From NCBI GenBank assembly GCA_029948255.1, contig JALIZF010001793.1:244001-308000 (forward strand): a DNA stretch of 64,000 nucleotides, read 5' to 3'. Below the pieces are notes generated by a model that saw nothing but the letters and a program-made list of their open reading frames with translations, did no database searches and was not told where the DNA came from. This document shows, in pieces, positions 24,194 through 36,442 of the stretch (its first letter is position 1; each line of letters opens with the position of its first letter). The DNA is from Telmatactis stephensoni (taxonomy: Eukaryota; Cnidaria; Anthozoa; Actiniaria; Isophelliidae). Made by a program: the position numbers and the translations under genes.

Positions 24194-27000
24194 TATTAAA
24201 CAAGCACAACTAAATTGACGACCAACGAATTCATTCTTAATGATTATAAAAACATGACTTCGTAGACCTTTGATCTGACCGCCAAGATCACGAAACTTCG
24301 ATGAACAACTAAGCAACAAATAATTAAATGTACTAGAAGAAAACCAAATTATACACTCCTGATAAATTAGAAAAGGATAAATTTTTTGCTCTCCCTGGCG
24401 AATTCTAGAAAAGGGATTGTTTATCATTCTACTCCACGTACATAAATAATTACCTAAGGATTGGAAAAGAAACAAAAAATAATGATATGGATTCAAATAT
24501 ACTTCCAGGATTATAATCTGAAAGTCAGCATTCTTACCATGAATTTGGCAACCACTTTGGAAAAAACACAGATGATCCTCAACCACTAAACACTTAGCCC
24601 GCAGAGTTTACGAATTTGACTGAAGATACGACAAAACAGAAAGCTCTGTTCTTTGTAGTTGTTTCTTCGCGTAATGAAAAAAGTATAAAAGAGTACTGAA
24701 AGAGGCGGTGCCTTGTATATTTTATTATGTTGTTAATGAAGTTTTGACCAATAGATCTATTCCATCACGTCACAATGTATTCTCAATTCAGCGTCAACAG
24801 ACAATGTGAGGATTCACTTTCTTTTTGTCTTTACTCCTCAAAAACTAAATTCGAGACTATCCCAGGGAAATAACGATGATAATCCGACGAGTTTCAAAAC
24901 ATGCAAAAATAGATTATTCCTCTAGAGGTTTGTCACGCTGAATTGGAAAAACATTGTCACACAATAGAGTGGGTTTGTTGGAACAAAGTGAATCATTTTA
25001 AAGTGCGCCTCTAACCCCCGATTGGAAAATTTCATACGATTGTACAACCATGTAAACAGTTCAATAGTACAATTTTCCTCATTTGAGCTCGCGAGATATC
25101 AAAAGGATTTATGCTAATTCGTTGACTCTACCCAGGAATTTTCAATATTTGTTTTATGCTCTAGAAGTGCGCTTGATACTGATGCCCAAGAAAACACTCA
25201 AGAAATCCTTTGTATACAAACAAAATAAAACATTGATGTGTTAAAAAGATGTTTTATTTACACCAAAGGCCTTTTTGTATATTAAATGATTCCTGGGTAG
25301 ACGTCATCTAATTAGCATATGGCAGTTTAAACCACCGTAACTCACCAGCGCCATGCCTAAACCAAGAAATGTTGTTCCAGTCATATTTTCATATAGCGTT
25401 GAATGGATACTGTTAATTAATTTGAAGCAAGGGGTCAGAGGCACTTTAACCAGAGTAATTTTCACAGCAGTGTATATTTCATTTCAGACTCCATCTGAGA
25501 TGTTTCTCGTAGACCAAAATTTTGACCCATTGTGTTTTTCCTCGACGAGATGAATTCTAGACTGTCTCCACATGCGTTAGATCATCAACTATATATGGAA
25601 TAATATATGGAATATGGAATATTTACTCGCCAATGTCGTACATCTACATCATATATAGTAGTTTTACATGATGTATTTATGTTGGATGTTTCAATAAAGC
25701 GGCTGTGGGTCCCTTAGCCCACAGCCATAACACTCCCAACTCAGGTGTGTTGAGTTATTGCCTTGCCCAGGAAACAAGCTTCACTGAGGAAAAGCAGCAG
25801 TTTTGAGTGGCATAGCCAGGGCAAAACATAAAAAGCCCTTATCAAAACAAATTAAATTACCCACAAAAAGCAAGGGCGGCGACAGCGGATCCAGGATTAT
25901 CTTCAGGAGGGGGTGCACCATCATATAAAGTGGAAACTGCTGAGAGGACATTTTGGAAAATATTGAGAAAAAAGGACTCAAATTCGTCTCAGAAGAGGGT
26001 GCGCACCCCCTGCACCCCTCCCCTAAATCCACCCCTGAAAAGAAATTAACAAGGTTGAAAAAGGAACTTAAATATAACTTTACTTCTTTCTTTTTTACCT
26101 CTAGCTACTCTAGTACTGAACTTTTACTCACAGCATATTTCAAAAAATTATGTAAATTTGAATATAAATCCGATATGTCATCACGAACGTTGGTATTTCT
26201 CCTAGCATCCGAGCTTCAATATTTAACCTATCCTATGGGGTTGATTCAGCCTGGGGTCGTTCGCTGCTTCGCGTACAGCTAAAAGTTCAAGGAGAAGAAG
26301 TAGAGAAGACCTTTGGGATTACGCTATACACTTGCTTTAATGAACTCAAATGCGACTTTTTTGTTGAAAAAAGGGCAAAAAATTCTAGGATGACTTTTGA
26401 CGTTTGGGTACGTTATTCAATTTTTAACTGGTGAACAACAATTTTGCGAGTTATTGTGAGGGAACAGATATGCAAATGAGTCACTCACTCACTCACACTC
26501 ACTAGCGGATAATTGTAAACTTTTGCAACTTTTTCAAGACTCTTGATTAAATGTTCCTTACGAGATAAAAAGATAAAAGGACTTACTTGAGCTGTTGCAA
26601 GTCTTGTAATGTTTGAATACCGACGAGGAGTGTCTTTCAGTGAGTCAAATGCGAAACGACAAATCTTGAAGTGAACAAATTAAGTACTCTGTCCTCAGCC
26701 GATTAGCACGAAATGAAGATGAAAATAAGCCAGTCTTTTAGTCAAAAAGAAAGCTAATTGTCATTATTTACCTTGTACACTTTTTTTTCTCTCTCTCTCT
26801 CTGTCCAATTCTTGGAAAAGTACTCCGCCAAGCTTTAACGTTAAGCAATTGATGCTATTGTTAATGTTAGGAGCTCTCTACGCAAGCACCTTTCCACGGG
26901 CTGAGCTACTTCGCTTTTTATGTGCACGATTGACAAACAAATAGACTAACGAACTAACGAATACCGTGACCATAACCGGGATATTTCCAGCTGACAGAAC
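24194..27000. other. Intergenic, no gene recognised
   Basis: AT-rich with no recognisable exons. A short (CT)n lies near 26787-26802. The 164-codon minus frame at 24092-24586 overlaps the neighbouring MITE and is not supported as a gene. Confidence 0.45.
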
Positions 27001-27002
27001 AC

Positions 27003-27850
27003 ATTTCAAATCGATTAACGGCTCTCAGTTGTCTTGTCCTAGATAGCCAGGAAGAGCAATCGTAGACATAACAATATAATGTTCAGGAGGTTTTTATCGA
27101 TTTAACCTCCATTTACCAGTTGATGATGCACTTTTCACTTATTGAAATAGTCCGGGAGGATATTTGCTGATTGTAAGGTTTATGTTTTGCTTCATTTGTA
27201 TAAATTCAAGCTATATAAGGGAGCTAGTATAAGCAAACAAACTTCAGAAATGAAAAGAAGACATCTTTCTTAGATATACCTGAACATTTGAGTGTAATTG
27301 CTTCAATAGGTTTTGAGATATAGCTTTTTAATGTGAAACTAAATGTCAAGGTTATATAATGTATGGCTTGGGGCAACTCTTGTTGCCCAATGCTTTCTTT
27401 GTTGATTTTGCGATTTTTAAAATCGATTAACGACTCTCAGTTGTTCTGTTCTAGATAGCCAGGAAGAGCAATCGTAGACATAACAATATAATGTTCAGGA
27501 GGTTTTTATCGATTTAACCTCCATTTACCAGTTGATGATGCACTTTTCACTTATTGAAATAGTCCGGGAGGATATTTGCTGACTGTATAAGGTTTTTGTT
27601 TTGCTTCATTTGTATAATTCAAAATTCAAGCTATATATAGGGAGTATAAGCAAACAACTTCAGAAATAAACAGAAGGCATCGTTCTTAGATATACCTGAA
27701 AATTTGAGTGCAATTGCTTCAACAGGTTTTGAGATATAGCTTTTTAATGTAAAAAGCTTTTTAATTTCAAGGTTATATTATGTATATGGTTTGCGGCAAC
27801 TATTGTTGCCCAATACTTTCTTTGTAAATTTTGTGATTTTCAAAGCCGTG
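27003..27850. repeat. Two-copy tandem duplication, ~411-bp period
   Basis: A unit beginning AAATCGATTAACG(G/A)CTCTCAG appears at about 27009 and 27420. Long stretches are identical, such as TAGATAGCCAGGAAGAGC and AGTCCGGGAGGATATTTGCTG, with scattered small indels towards the right. Confidence 0.92.
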
Positions 27851-28067
27851 ATCGAAACTTCGATTCGAAACTACTTAAGATGTCACTTTCAGATTTTCAG
27901 GTTTTACGTACTAAACATAACAATTTTAAATATTTGCTGTGCTTGTTTGTTTGTTTTTAGTGTAAAGTAAACATAACTATAGCTATATGCTAATAAGACT
28001 AATAAGCAAGAATGTAAACAAAAACATCACCTATACCGTTTTGACCTTATTTTCTAACAACTTATTT

Positions 28068-28123
<56 letters not shown>

Positions 28124-30660
28124 TCCTTCTTCTTCCTTCCTTTCTTTCTTTCTTTGTCTCTCCTTATTTATTTCATTTTTTAACGAATGTTTCACATTAT
28201 TATTGCATGTATCTGAGGGGGCGTTATTCTTCCAGTTTAAACTGGGTCGGACTTTTCTATTCTATTTTTTAGAATGTATGTTGAGGGGGCGTTATTGTTC
28301 CGTTTTAAAGGTCGTATTTTTCATTTTATTTTTTAACAATTTATTATTATTATTATTGCATGTTGAGGAGGCGTTATCGTGTTCCGGTTCAAAGGGTGGA
28401 CTCTGGATTACAAAGAGGTCGTTTAGGAGCAGCAAGTGCTTCCGCGGCAGCAAACTGAACAAACGAAATGAGGCTTTAACACCACCATAACTTTAGCTGC
28501 ATGACCTGTAAAATTGTCTGTTTATCATCCATTATGATCGTTTCGAACTTAAAGTATTTCCTGTGGAGTAACCTCGGTAAATATACTTACCGGAGACATT
28601 TTCTCGTCTCATTTATCATCCTAGTGACCAGCGTAGCGGTTTTACGGTGGACGATTTTGCTTATAATATGATGGGTAAAAAGCGTAGTTATTGGCGAATG
28701 ACGAACTGATCGGTATGATCTTCATAGCGGTTTTTTTTGGGAAGACGTTTGCTTATAGCGCACAAAAAATGTGCGTTATTGAAAATAACGCACTCTAAGT
28801 TTCTTTTGTATCAGCAATGATAAATTCTTGGCACTTACTTGGTAAATTTGCATGAGATTAGAAGCATGTCACCTGCAGCATTGGACAATAACCCTTGACC
28901 ACTTCACATATAAGCGCCCCCTCATCCATTCGGTCAACAAACTGCAGTACATGCTGTCTTTTGCAAGCTACCCAATATTGGTGGGAGGAGGGTGTTGGAA
29001 AGAATTCTATCAGATGGATAGCGCTATCGGTGTTGGATAAATTTATTAAGAAATGCCATTATTACTGGATAAGGATTTATCCAACGGATACAGAGATGAT
29101 TAATTATAACAATAAAGAAAAATGAATTTTGAGAAAACTGTAAATTATAGTAGATTTTTTCAACCGAAACGGGTAAATGTTGCGGATTAGAAATTTTCCT
29201 TAAATGAATCAAATTTAATTTGACATTTATAATAAACACTTTTAGCGGAAAGGAAACGCAAAGAGTTATCAAGGCAGAGCCTTTTGAATTATGAAACTGT
29301 GATCTATTCATTAATAGTATTGATTTTGAATGGCAGTTCAAACAAGCGGTTGAATCAAAGTCAAAATATTGATTGAGTGAAGTTTGTTTTCTGAATTCTA
29401 CTTGATTTAATTTATGTATACATTTCCAGACTTCAGTTGGATTTTCTACAATTTAAAAAAACGTTTTAAGGTATTTCGCTGGAAAAATAAATATAATAAT
29501 GATCAGTACATTAGTTTGATTTTTGCACATAAAAATTTGAAAAGCAAATTAAATTAAAAAACCCTAAAATATAAGTCGAAGAGAACTTAGTTAAGCGATC
29601 AGAACTGAAGTTGCTCAAGAAAGAAACGAAATAAAATCGTAAATTAAAAGCCCCGAGTGCAAATGCTGCCACCATGAACTCAGACGTATCTTTCTACCTG
29701 TACTTTGGTTGAATTTTTAGGATAAACACGTTGAAAAAATCCGACAATTTGCGTACAGCTACAAAATTGTGCGATTGAGAAGAAAATCAATTTACAATAC
29801 TCGCATATGTCAACGAGTATACGCGCGCAAGCAAAGAGGGAATATGTGAACACCAAGCTGTTTGGAAAATTTACATTTGAAAACAAAAAGTGTAAAATTT
29901 GTGGGTAAATTATTTCGAAAACATTGAAACTGTACTTACCGCTTGAAAATTTGCAATAGCCAACGGCTTAGCAAAGTTCACGATGCATGTACAATGTTGT
30001 GCGGCGATGCTGGAGGCCGATTATAGTTTTGGGGGAAGTTCTATCTATTCATGTTTTGTTATGCAAATCAAAATCCTTCATGCTCTTCTAATCGATCGGA
30101 AAATATCAAAATCTCTACTTAGCTTTTCAAGAAATTTGACGTTTTTTATCTCTCTCTCTTAAGAAAGTTCTATAAAAGCCAAAGAAAACCGTAATGTTGT
30201 TTTTTTATGCACGTAATTTCGCAAGCCGCTCGCATGCGGCCGAAAGGATTGTTTTGAAAGTTAGGCAATTTGGAAACGAAAACAACGATTGGATACTTAG
30301 CTTTATTTCATTAAAACGCTTACAAAATCCGAAAATTTAATTCAAAACATTAGTTAGTAATTTCAAACACATTAGTTTATAATTTCTGAATATTCTATTT
30401 TGTAAAATTTGAGCTATTGCATTAAATTTTAGAAAAATTGGTAGAAGTATGTGTCTTTTGTAGTTTTTCAAGGACTGCAATTCAATCTTATTCTATAATT
30501 TAGTCAAAATGAAAGTGTTTTCATCTTCAAGTGTGCCGTACAGGGAGAAAGGAGGTGTTTCCTGGTAACAAGGACGATAAATTATCAGTTATGAAGGGTA
30601 TATTCTTGTGTTTTATAAAGCCGTATTTTCGATTTTTGCGCGATAAGTTTGCCTTATTAA
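27851..30660. other. Intergenic with a (CTTT)n tract
   Basis: A (TTTC)n microsatellite runs from about 28067 to 28135. A GAGGGGGCGTTAT(T/C) phrase repeats three times between about 28213 and 28379. A short hairpin is formed by AATGTGCGTTAT / ATAACGCAC around 28767-28796. No gene recognised. Confidence 0.45.
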
Positions 30661-30662
30661 AT

Positions 30663-30668
<6 letters not shown>

Positions 30669-30735
<67 letters not shown>
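30669..30735. repeat. (CT)n microsatellite
   Basis: About 33 uninterrupted CT dinucleotides, followed by a mixed pyrimidine tract to about 30835. Confidence 0.98.
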
Positions 30736-30737
<2 letters not shown>

Positions 30738-31286
30738 TCTTTCCTGTCGTTCTATCCTTCTTCTTTTGCTTTTTCATCCTTTTTTTCCTTTTTTTTTTCC
30801 CTCTCTTTCTTTCTCTTTCTTTATTAATCTTTCTTTTTGGGAATACAAATATATATATTTGGAGGGCAATTTGTCGAATTTATCAACAATTCTCGTACTT
30901 AATTTCTGTAAAATGAAAGTAAACGAAAAGATAAAGAATATTTTATTTTCAATAAGTACGTCTTCAATTCCGAATCGAAAAATCAATGCATTAAATATAT
31001 TGGCAGGCATTTATAAATGTGTTGTAATAGAGGATTATACTCGGGGGCCGAGGAAAAAATTCCGCTTCGTTTTCATGTATTTTTGACCGCTTTTAATTCA
31101 CTTTGATCTTGCTGTGATTGCTAAGCGGAGAGTGCCAAAGTCCATTTGTTTCCTTTTGTCAGTGTTTTTTTTTTTTTTTCTTTTATTCATCTTCCTCCGC
31201 TTTAATTTATCTTGATTTGTTAATGTTTCCAGTGTTTTACTTTACATTACTTTACTTTATATTCAATGAAATTTGCTTTTATTTAA

Positions 31287-33028
31287 GGAGGCTTCCTACA
31301 ATTTTTCTAGTGCTCGACCGGTCAACTTGAAACGGCTGTAGTTCTTACATGAAAGCACCCACAGTTATGACCTTTCGTCCACTTACTACATAAAGACTGA
31401 AAGTTTTATTGGTGTGTGTTTTGTTTACATCAGGGTTACCATAGCGACGAAACGATGACGTCACCGTTTATGATTAGCAGCAATTTTACGCGTTTTTCGA
31501 CCTAAACTTTTAAAATGACACACAAGACGTTAATATTTAGGACTTTGCCTAGCAGCATACGAATTTTGGAGAAATTCGTATAGACAGATTTTGAATTATT
31601 CGAGGCGCGATTTTTTAACCCCCAAAATCACAATTTCTAGTCTTCGATTCCATAATTTTAAAAGCAAAGCAGCATGACAACTCTTCGACTGTCCAAATGT
31701 TGTTCAAATATCAGACTACTTCTCTACGAAGTTGCACGTGAGAAAGTGCTTTGTATCTCCGTGAGCATACGTCCATTTAGACATGAAATTGGGCGAAATT
31801 TTATCAAAATTTATACACAAAGCGTTTAGTGCTCCTAAAGAAAAATCTCTCGATCATGCAACTGTTTTCTCCCTTTGGTGAGCAGAACTTTGGTATATTT
31901 GCAATAAACTGTCCAAGCGCCGATTCAATTGAAGCTTTCTAAGGTACTGAAATAAAATTTCAAAGTTGAGTATATTCGATGTGACTTAGCTCAGCAAGAT
32001 TCTAGGTTCAAGTTGTTGTTTTCATTCTCACATTCCTGCATGCAGGCATGCTTCAGTATGCTAATTCGAGGCAATGGTCACCATGGCGTGACGCGCTACT
32101 TCACTACTGCGTTTCCGTACGCGTGCTCTGCGTATAGAATATTTCTTCAAAAATCACAATTTCTAGTCTTCGATTCCATAATTTTAAAAGCAAAGCAGCA
32201 TGACAACTCTAGTGAAGTAGCGCGTCACTCCATGGTGACCATTGCCTCGAATTAGCATACTGAAGCATGCCTGCATGCAGGAATGTGAGAATGAAAACAA
32301 CAAATTGAACCTAGAATCTTGCTGCGCTAAGTTACACCGAATATACTCAACTTTGAAATTTTATTTCAGTACGTTAGAAAGCTTCAATTGAATCGGCGTT
32401 TGGACAGTTTATTGCAAATATACCAAAGTTCTACTCACCAAAGGGAGAAAACAGTTGACCGAGAGATTTTTCTTTAGGAGCACTAAACGCTTTGTGTATA
32501 AATTTTGATAAAATTTCGCCCAATTTCATGTCTAAATGGACGTATGCTCACGGAGATACAAAGCACTTTCTCACGTGCAACTTCGTAGAGAAGTAGTCTG
32601 ATATTTGAACAACATTTGGACAGTCGAAGAGTTGTCATGCTGCTTTGCTTTTAAAATTATGGAGTCGAAGACTAGAAATTGTGATTTTGGGGGTTAAAAA
32701 ATCGCGCCTCGAATAATTCAAAATCTGTCTATACGAATTTCTCCAAAATTCGTATGCTGCTAGGCAAAGTCCTAAATATTAACGTCTTGTGTGTCATTTT
32801 AAAAGTTTAGGTCGAAAAACGCGTAAAATTGCTTGGAATCTAAAACGGTGACGTCATCGTTTCGTCGCTATGGTAACCCTGATGTAAACAAAACACACAC
32901 CAATAAAACTTTCAGTCTTTATGTAGTATAAAGTGGACGAAAGGTCATAACTGTGGGTGCCTTCATGTAAGAACTACAGCCGTTTCAAGTTGACCGGACG
33001 AGCACTAGAAAAATTGTAGGAAGCCTCC
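31287..33028. mobile_element. Large palindromic (foldback-type) element flanked by TTAA
   Basis: The left arm (31287-32105) and right arm (32211-33028), each about 818 bp, are near-perfect reverse complements around a 105-bp loop. Ends read GGAGGCTTCCTAC and GTAGGAAGCCTCC. TTAA flanks both sides (31283-31286 and 33029-33032). The last 61 bp of the loop (32150-32210) copy an internal part of the left arm (31624-31684). No transposase is encoded. Design, TTAA target and leading GG match the element at 3371-5187, though the sequences are not obviously homologous. Confidence 0.88.
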
Positions 33029-33032
33029 TTAA

Positions 33033-33700
33033 TCTGCTTTTTGTTTTAAATGCCTAATTTCACTCTATAATAGATGCTTTCCCAAATTCACTTCACTGCA
33101 CACAAACAATTGTGGAGACAGTTGGACTTGATAAATCCAGTAAATATATATTTGAAAGCTTCGAGTCCAAAGTGTATTATAAATTGGGAATCTTCTATGG
33201 ATCTAAATCAATTTATTTCATAATGCTTATTTGTATATATTAATTTTATATTTCACGTTTTATTTTCTACTGATAACTTGGGTCTTACATGTGTTGAATT
33301 ATGGAAGCGTTCCAGCAAAAATACATCTTTACAAATAGACAGACAAAAACAGTATTTCGTTTAAGTCGTACTAAGATACGAACCTGGACCCCAAACGAGC
33401 AAGAAACTTATTTTAAGAAATTGAAAAGGTTGACACTTGAAACATGCCGGAAATCAAAAAAACAAACTCAGAGGGGATGCGGGGTGGAGGGATGTGCGCA
33501 TGCGCAATTTGTAGTAATTTTGGAAGCGATGTGTTTTCACCTGGGACTTAAATATTGTCCTAGGAAAGGCGGGCAATTATTGCGAGTAATTTTTGGGGCA
33601 ATAGACGATTCTGAATTCGTAGATTTGAGTAGATTTGAGACGAGGCTGGCGAGGCTGTGTTTTTCAAAATAAAGTAAATGTATAGATTTGAAAGCCCCGG
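33033..33700. other. Spacer between palindromes, no supported gene
   Basis: Holds one ATG-initiated frame of 123 codons (33301-33672, +), rich in Lys and Arg. It shows no recognisable domain and no splice support, so I do not call it a gene. Confidence 0.4.
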
Positions 33701-33704
33701 CAGC

Positions 33705-33935
33705 CTTGACTTCAATCTATTGTTACATGGTAAAAGTCTATTTGCGTTTTATTGTACTCGCGACCTAAAGTAGATTCTGTAGATATACTGAAATGCTTTT
33801 GTAAATGTAATCAGTTATATGGATTTGAATTGAAAACCCCAACCTTTACTTCCATCTATTGTTACATGGTAAAAGTCTATTTGCGTTTTATTGTACTCGC
33901 GACCTAAAGTACCCCAACCTTTACTTCAATCTATT
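33705..33935. repeat. Tandem ~140-bp repeat interrupted by the 33936 element
   Basis: The phrase AATCTATTGTTACATGGTAA followed by TCTATTTGCGTTTTATTG occurs at about 33714 and 33853. A third copy is split: its start is at 33921-33935 and its remainder resumes at 35433. The units also share CTGAAATGCTTTTGTAAATG. Confidence 0.88.
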
Positions 33936-35432
33936 ACGGTGGCCGAGATGGTTCACCAAAAGTCAAATGGCAAAATGGCAAAACGTCAAATGACAAAAAG
34001 CCAAAACGCCAAAAGCGAAACGGCGAAAAGTCAAAGTCAGATTCAAATGTTCCAGGCGTTCCTCGTAGGGCACTAAGGGAGACTGGTAACTAAAAACAAA
34101 ATATTTCTGAGCCTTTAAAAAGGGGAAGGAGATAAACAAACCGATAATAACAAAAGTCTTCACCTTTGAGAATAGTTTACCAAGCCGAAAATTTTTAGAA
34201 GTTGCAATTGAGAGGCTGGTTTTCAGTCGATGAAGATATCGATTTGGTTTATCATTTGGGTTTCAAAATGTTTTGAGAGTTTTTTTAATAAACAAAACGA
34301 GATAATGGACGTGGAGTGGTTGGGCAATAACCTAAAACATTCAATCAAGCCTTAAATTAAGGAAGAAAAAAAATCATGCGGCGTGCGTGTTGAAAAATAG
34401 ATTCATAGATTCATACACCCCCCCCTGACGAAATTTATACACCAAAAAATAAAACATAAAAAATACATCTGTATTTAATAAAACAACTTTCAAAGCAGCT
34501 GAAAACATGCTGTGTTGATTTATTATTGACAGACTTCTTAGCTTGAAAGTTATTGACGAGGAACGCCTGGGAGCTTTGAATCTGACAATGCCTTTTTGCC
34601 GTTTGGCTTTTTTCCATTTGACTTTTGGACGTTTGACGTTTCGCCATTTGACTTTTGGACGTTTCAGCTTTTGACTTTTTGCCATTTGACTTTTTGTCAT
34701 TTGACTTTTTGGTCTTTCGTCAAAACGTCAAACGTCCAAAAGTCAAATGGAAAAAAGTCAAACGGCAAAAAGTCATTGTCAGATTCAAAGCTCCCAGGCG
34801 TTCCTCGTCAATAACTTTCAAGCTAAGAAGTCTGTCAATAATAAATCAACACAGCATGTTTTCAGCTGCTTTGAAAGTTGTTTTATTAAATACAGATATA
34901 TTTTTTATGTTTTATTTTTTGGTGTATAAATTTCGTCAGGGGGGGGGGGGTGCATGAATCTATGAATCTATTTTTCAACACGCACGCTGCATGATTTTTT
35001 TCTTCCTTAATTTAAGGCTTGATTGAATGTTTTAGGTTATTGCCCAACCACTCCACGTCCATTATCTCGTTTTGTTTATTAAAAAAAACTCTCAAAACAT
35101 TTTGAAACCCAAATGATAAACCAAATCGATATCTTCATCGACTGAAAACCAGCCTCTCAATTGCAACTTCTAAAAATTTTCGGCTTGGTAAACTATTCTC
35201 AAAGGTGAAGACTTTTGTTATTATCGGTTTGTTTATCTCCTTCCCCTTTTTAAAGGCTCAGAAATATTTTGTTTTTAGTTACCAGTCTCCCTTAGTGCCC
35301 TACGAGGAACGCCTGGAACATTTGAATCTGACTTTGACTTTTCGCCGTTTCGCTTTTGGCGTTTTGGCTTTTTGTCATTTGACGTTTTGCCATTTTGCCA
35401 TTTGACTTTTGGTGAACCATCTCGGCCACCGT
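33936..35432. mobile_element. 1.5-kb full-length palindromic element with 8-bp target duplication
   Basis: The element starts ACGGTGGCCGAGATGG and ends CCATCTCGGCCACCGT. The two halves are inverted copies meeting near 34684-34720. It is flanked by AATCTATT on both sides (33928-33935 and 35433-35440). The uninterrupted sister repeat at 33714 has a single AATCTATT, confirming the duplication. Eight bases fits hAT-type transposition. The ends carry many short GTCAAATGGCAAAA-like subterminal repeats. No transposase frame is visible. Confidence 0.92.
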
Positions 35433-35862
35433 AATCTATTGTTACATGGTAAAAGGCTATTTGCGTTTTATTGTACTTGCGACCTAAAATCACTAAAATA
35501 GATTCTGTACGTAGATACTGAAATGCTTTTGTAAATGTAATCAGTTATATTAAGTCGACGATAAAACCCCACTACTTTGAAAATCATAGCATTTTTTTGG
35601 AAATTCATCTCCCTCGTTATAAAAGTGTTTTACATAAAAAAAAGTGTGATAAAATAAATACTATTTCAATAATTGTGGTATACAGGTACTAAAAACTAGA
35701 TCCACTACTCTTTCAGCAAACACTTTTTAGCTTAAGTCAAGAGACCATATGCTCTCTTGCTTAAGTAAGATACTTTAATAGCAGTTTTGTTCGAAAGACG
35801 ATTAGCGTTAACCCAGGACTAAAGATTACACAGATTAACACCTATCGCCCTTACTAAGCCCT
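35433..35862. other. Remainder of the split tandem repeat and intergenic DNA
   Basis: Begins with the right part of the interrupted repeat copy (to about 35550), then unremarkable AT-rich sequence. Confidence 0.5.
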
Positions 35863-36001
35863 GGGGCCGGTTGTACGAAGGGTGAATAGCGCTATCCAGC
35901 GGATAAATTCTTATCCAGCGGATAAAATCTATGCAAAATCTATACAGTGGATAACTTTTATCCGGTGGATAACTTTATTCAACCTTCGCACAACCGGGCC
36001 C
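35863..36001. mobile_element. MITE, GGGCCGGTTGTACGAAGG family, complete copy
   Basis: Terminal repeats GGGGCCGGTTGTACGAAGG and CCTTCGCACAACCGGGCCC enclose repeated GCGGATAA / TTATCC units. It has one more GCGGATAA unit than the truncated relative at 10051-10163. Confidence 0.88.
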
Positions 36002-36442
36002 TGGACTACATAACTTTCATAAGCTTTATAAATATCTCTAATCCTTGGCTGATGACAATTGTCTTTCAAACGTCCAAGATCAATCGAAATTTCGAGATAT
36101 GAGAGTTTACGATTTCCAGCAAAAATGACGATGCGCGCGAGGACGAGCGAGGACTGTCGTACTTAGTGACATCACGATTTTCCCAAAATCCTTTGCGTTT
36201 TCTGGTGACGTCACAATGATAATCAAAGATGAAGATGCCAGCGCCAGGAAAGTTTTGAGCTAATCTGAAAGTTTTCCCAGTTTTTAATCAATTTCTTGTT
36301 TTAACAAAGGCTTTCTGAACTTTCAAACGTAGTATAAATGCTCATCATTGTAGTGATCGCTACGAAGTTGGTCTTTTCACTCCACTTGAAGATTTTACAC
36401 TCTCAGTAAACTTGAAATGTAGTGAATGAAAAAGCCATCTTT

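Noticed and set aside
24092..24586. 164-codon minus-strand frame
   Set aside because: Partly derived from the MITE at 23836-24193, which has the same frame remnants at 50.6 kb; no recognisable protein.
27987..28490. 167-codon plus-strand frame
   Set aside because: Its core is translated (TTTC)n microsatellite; the rest has no family resemblance.
33301..33672. 123-codon ATG frame between two palindromes
   Set aside because: No domain recognised, no conserved splice context, and isolated among repeats. A homology search or RNA-seq could revive it.
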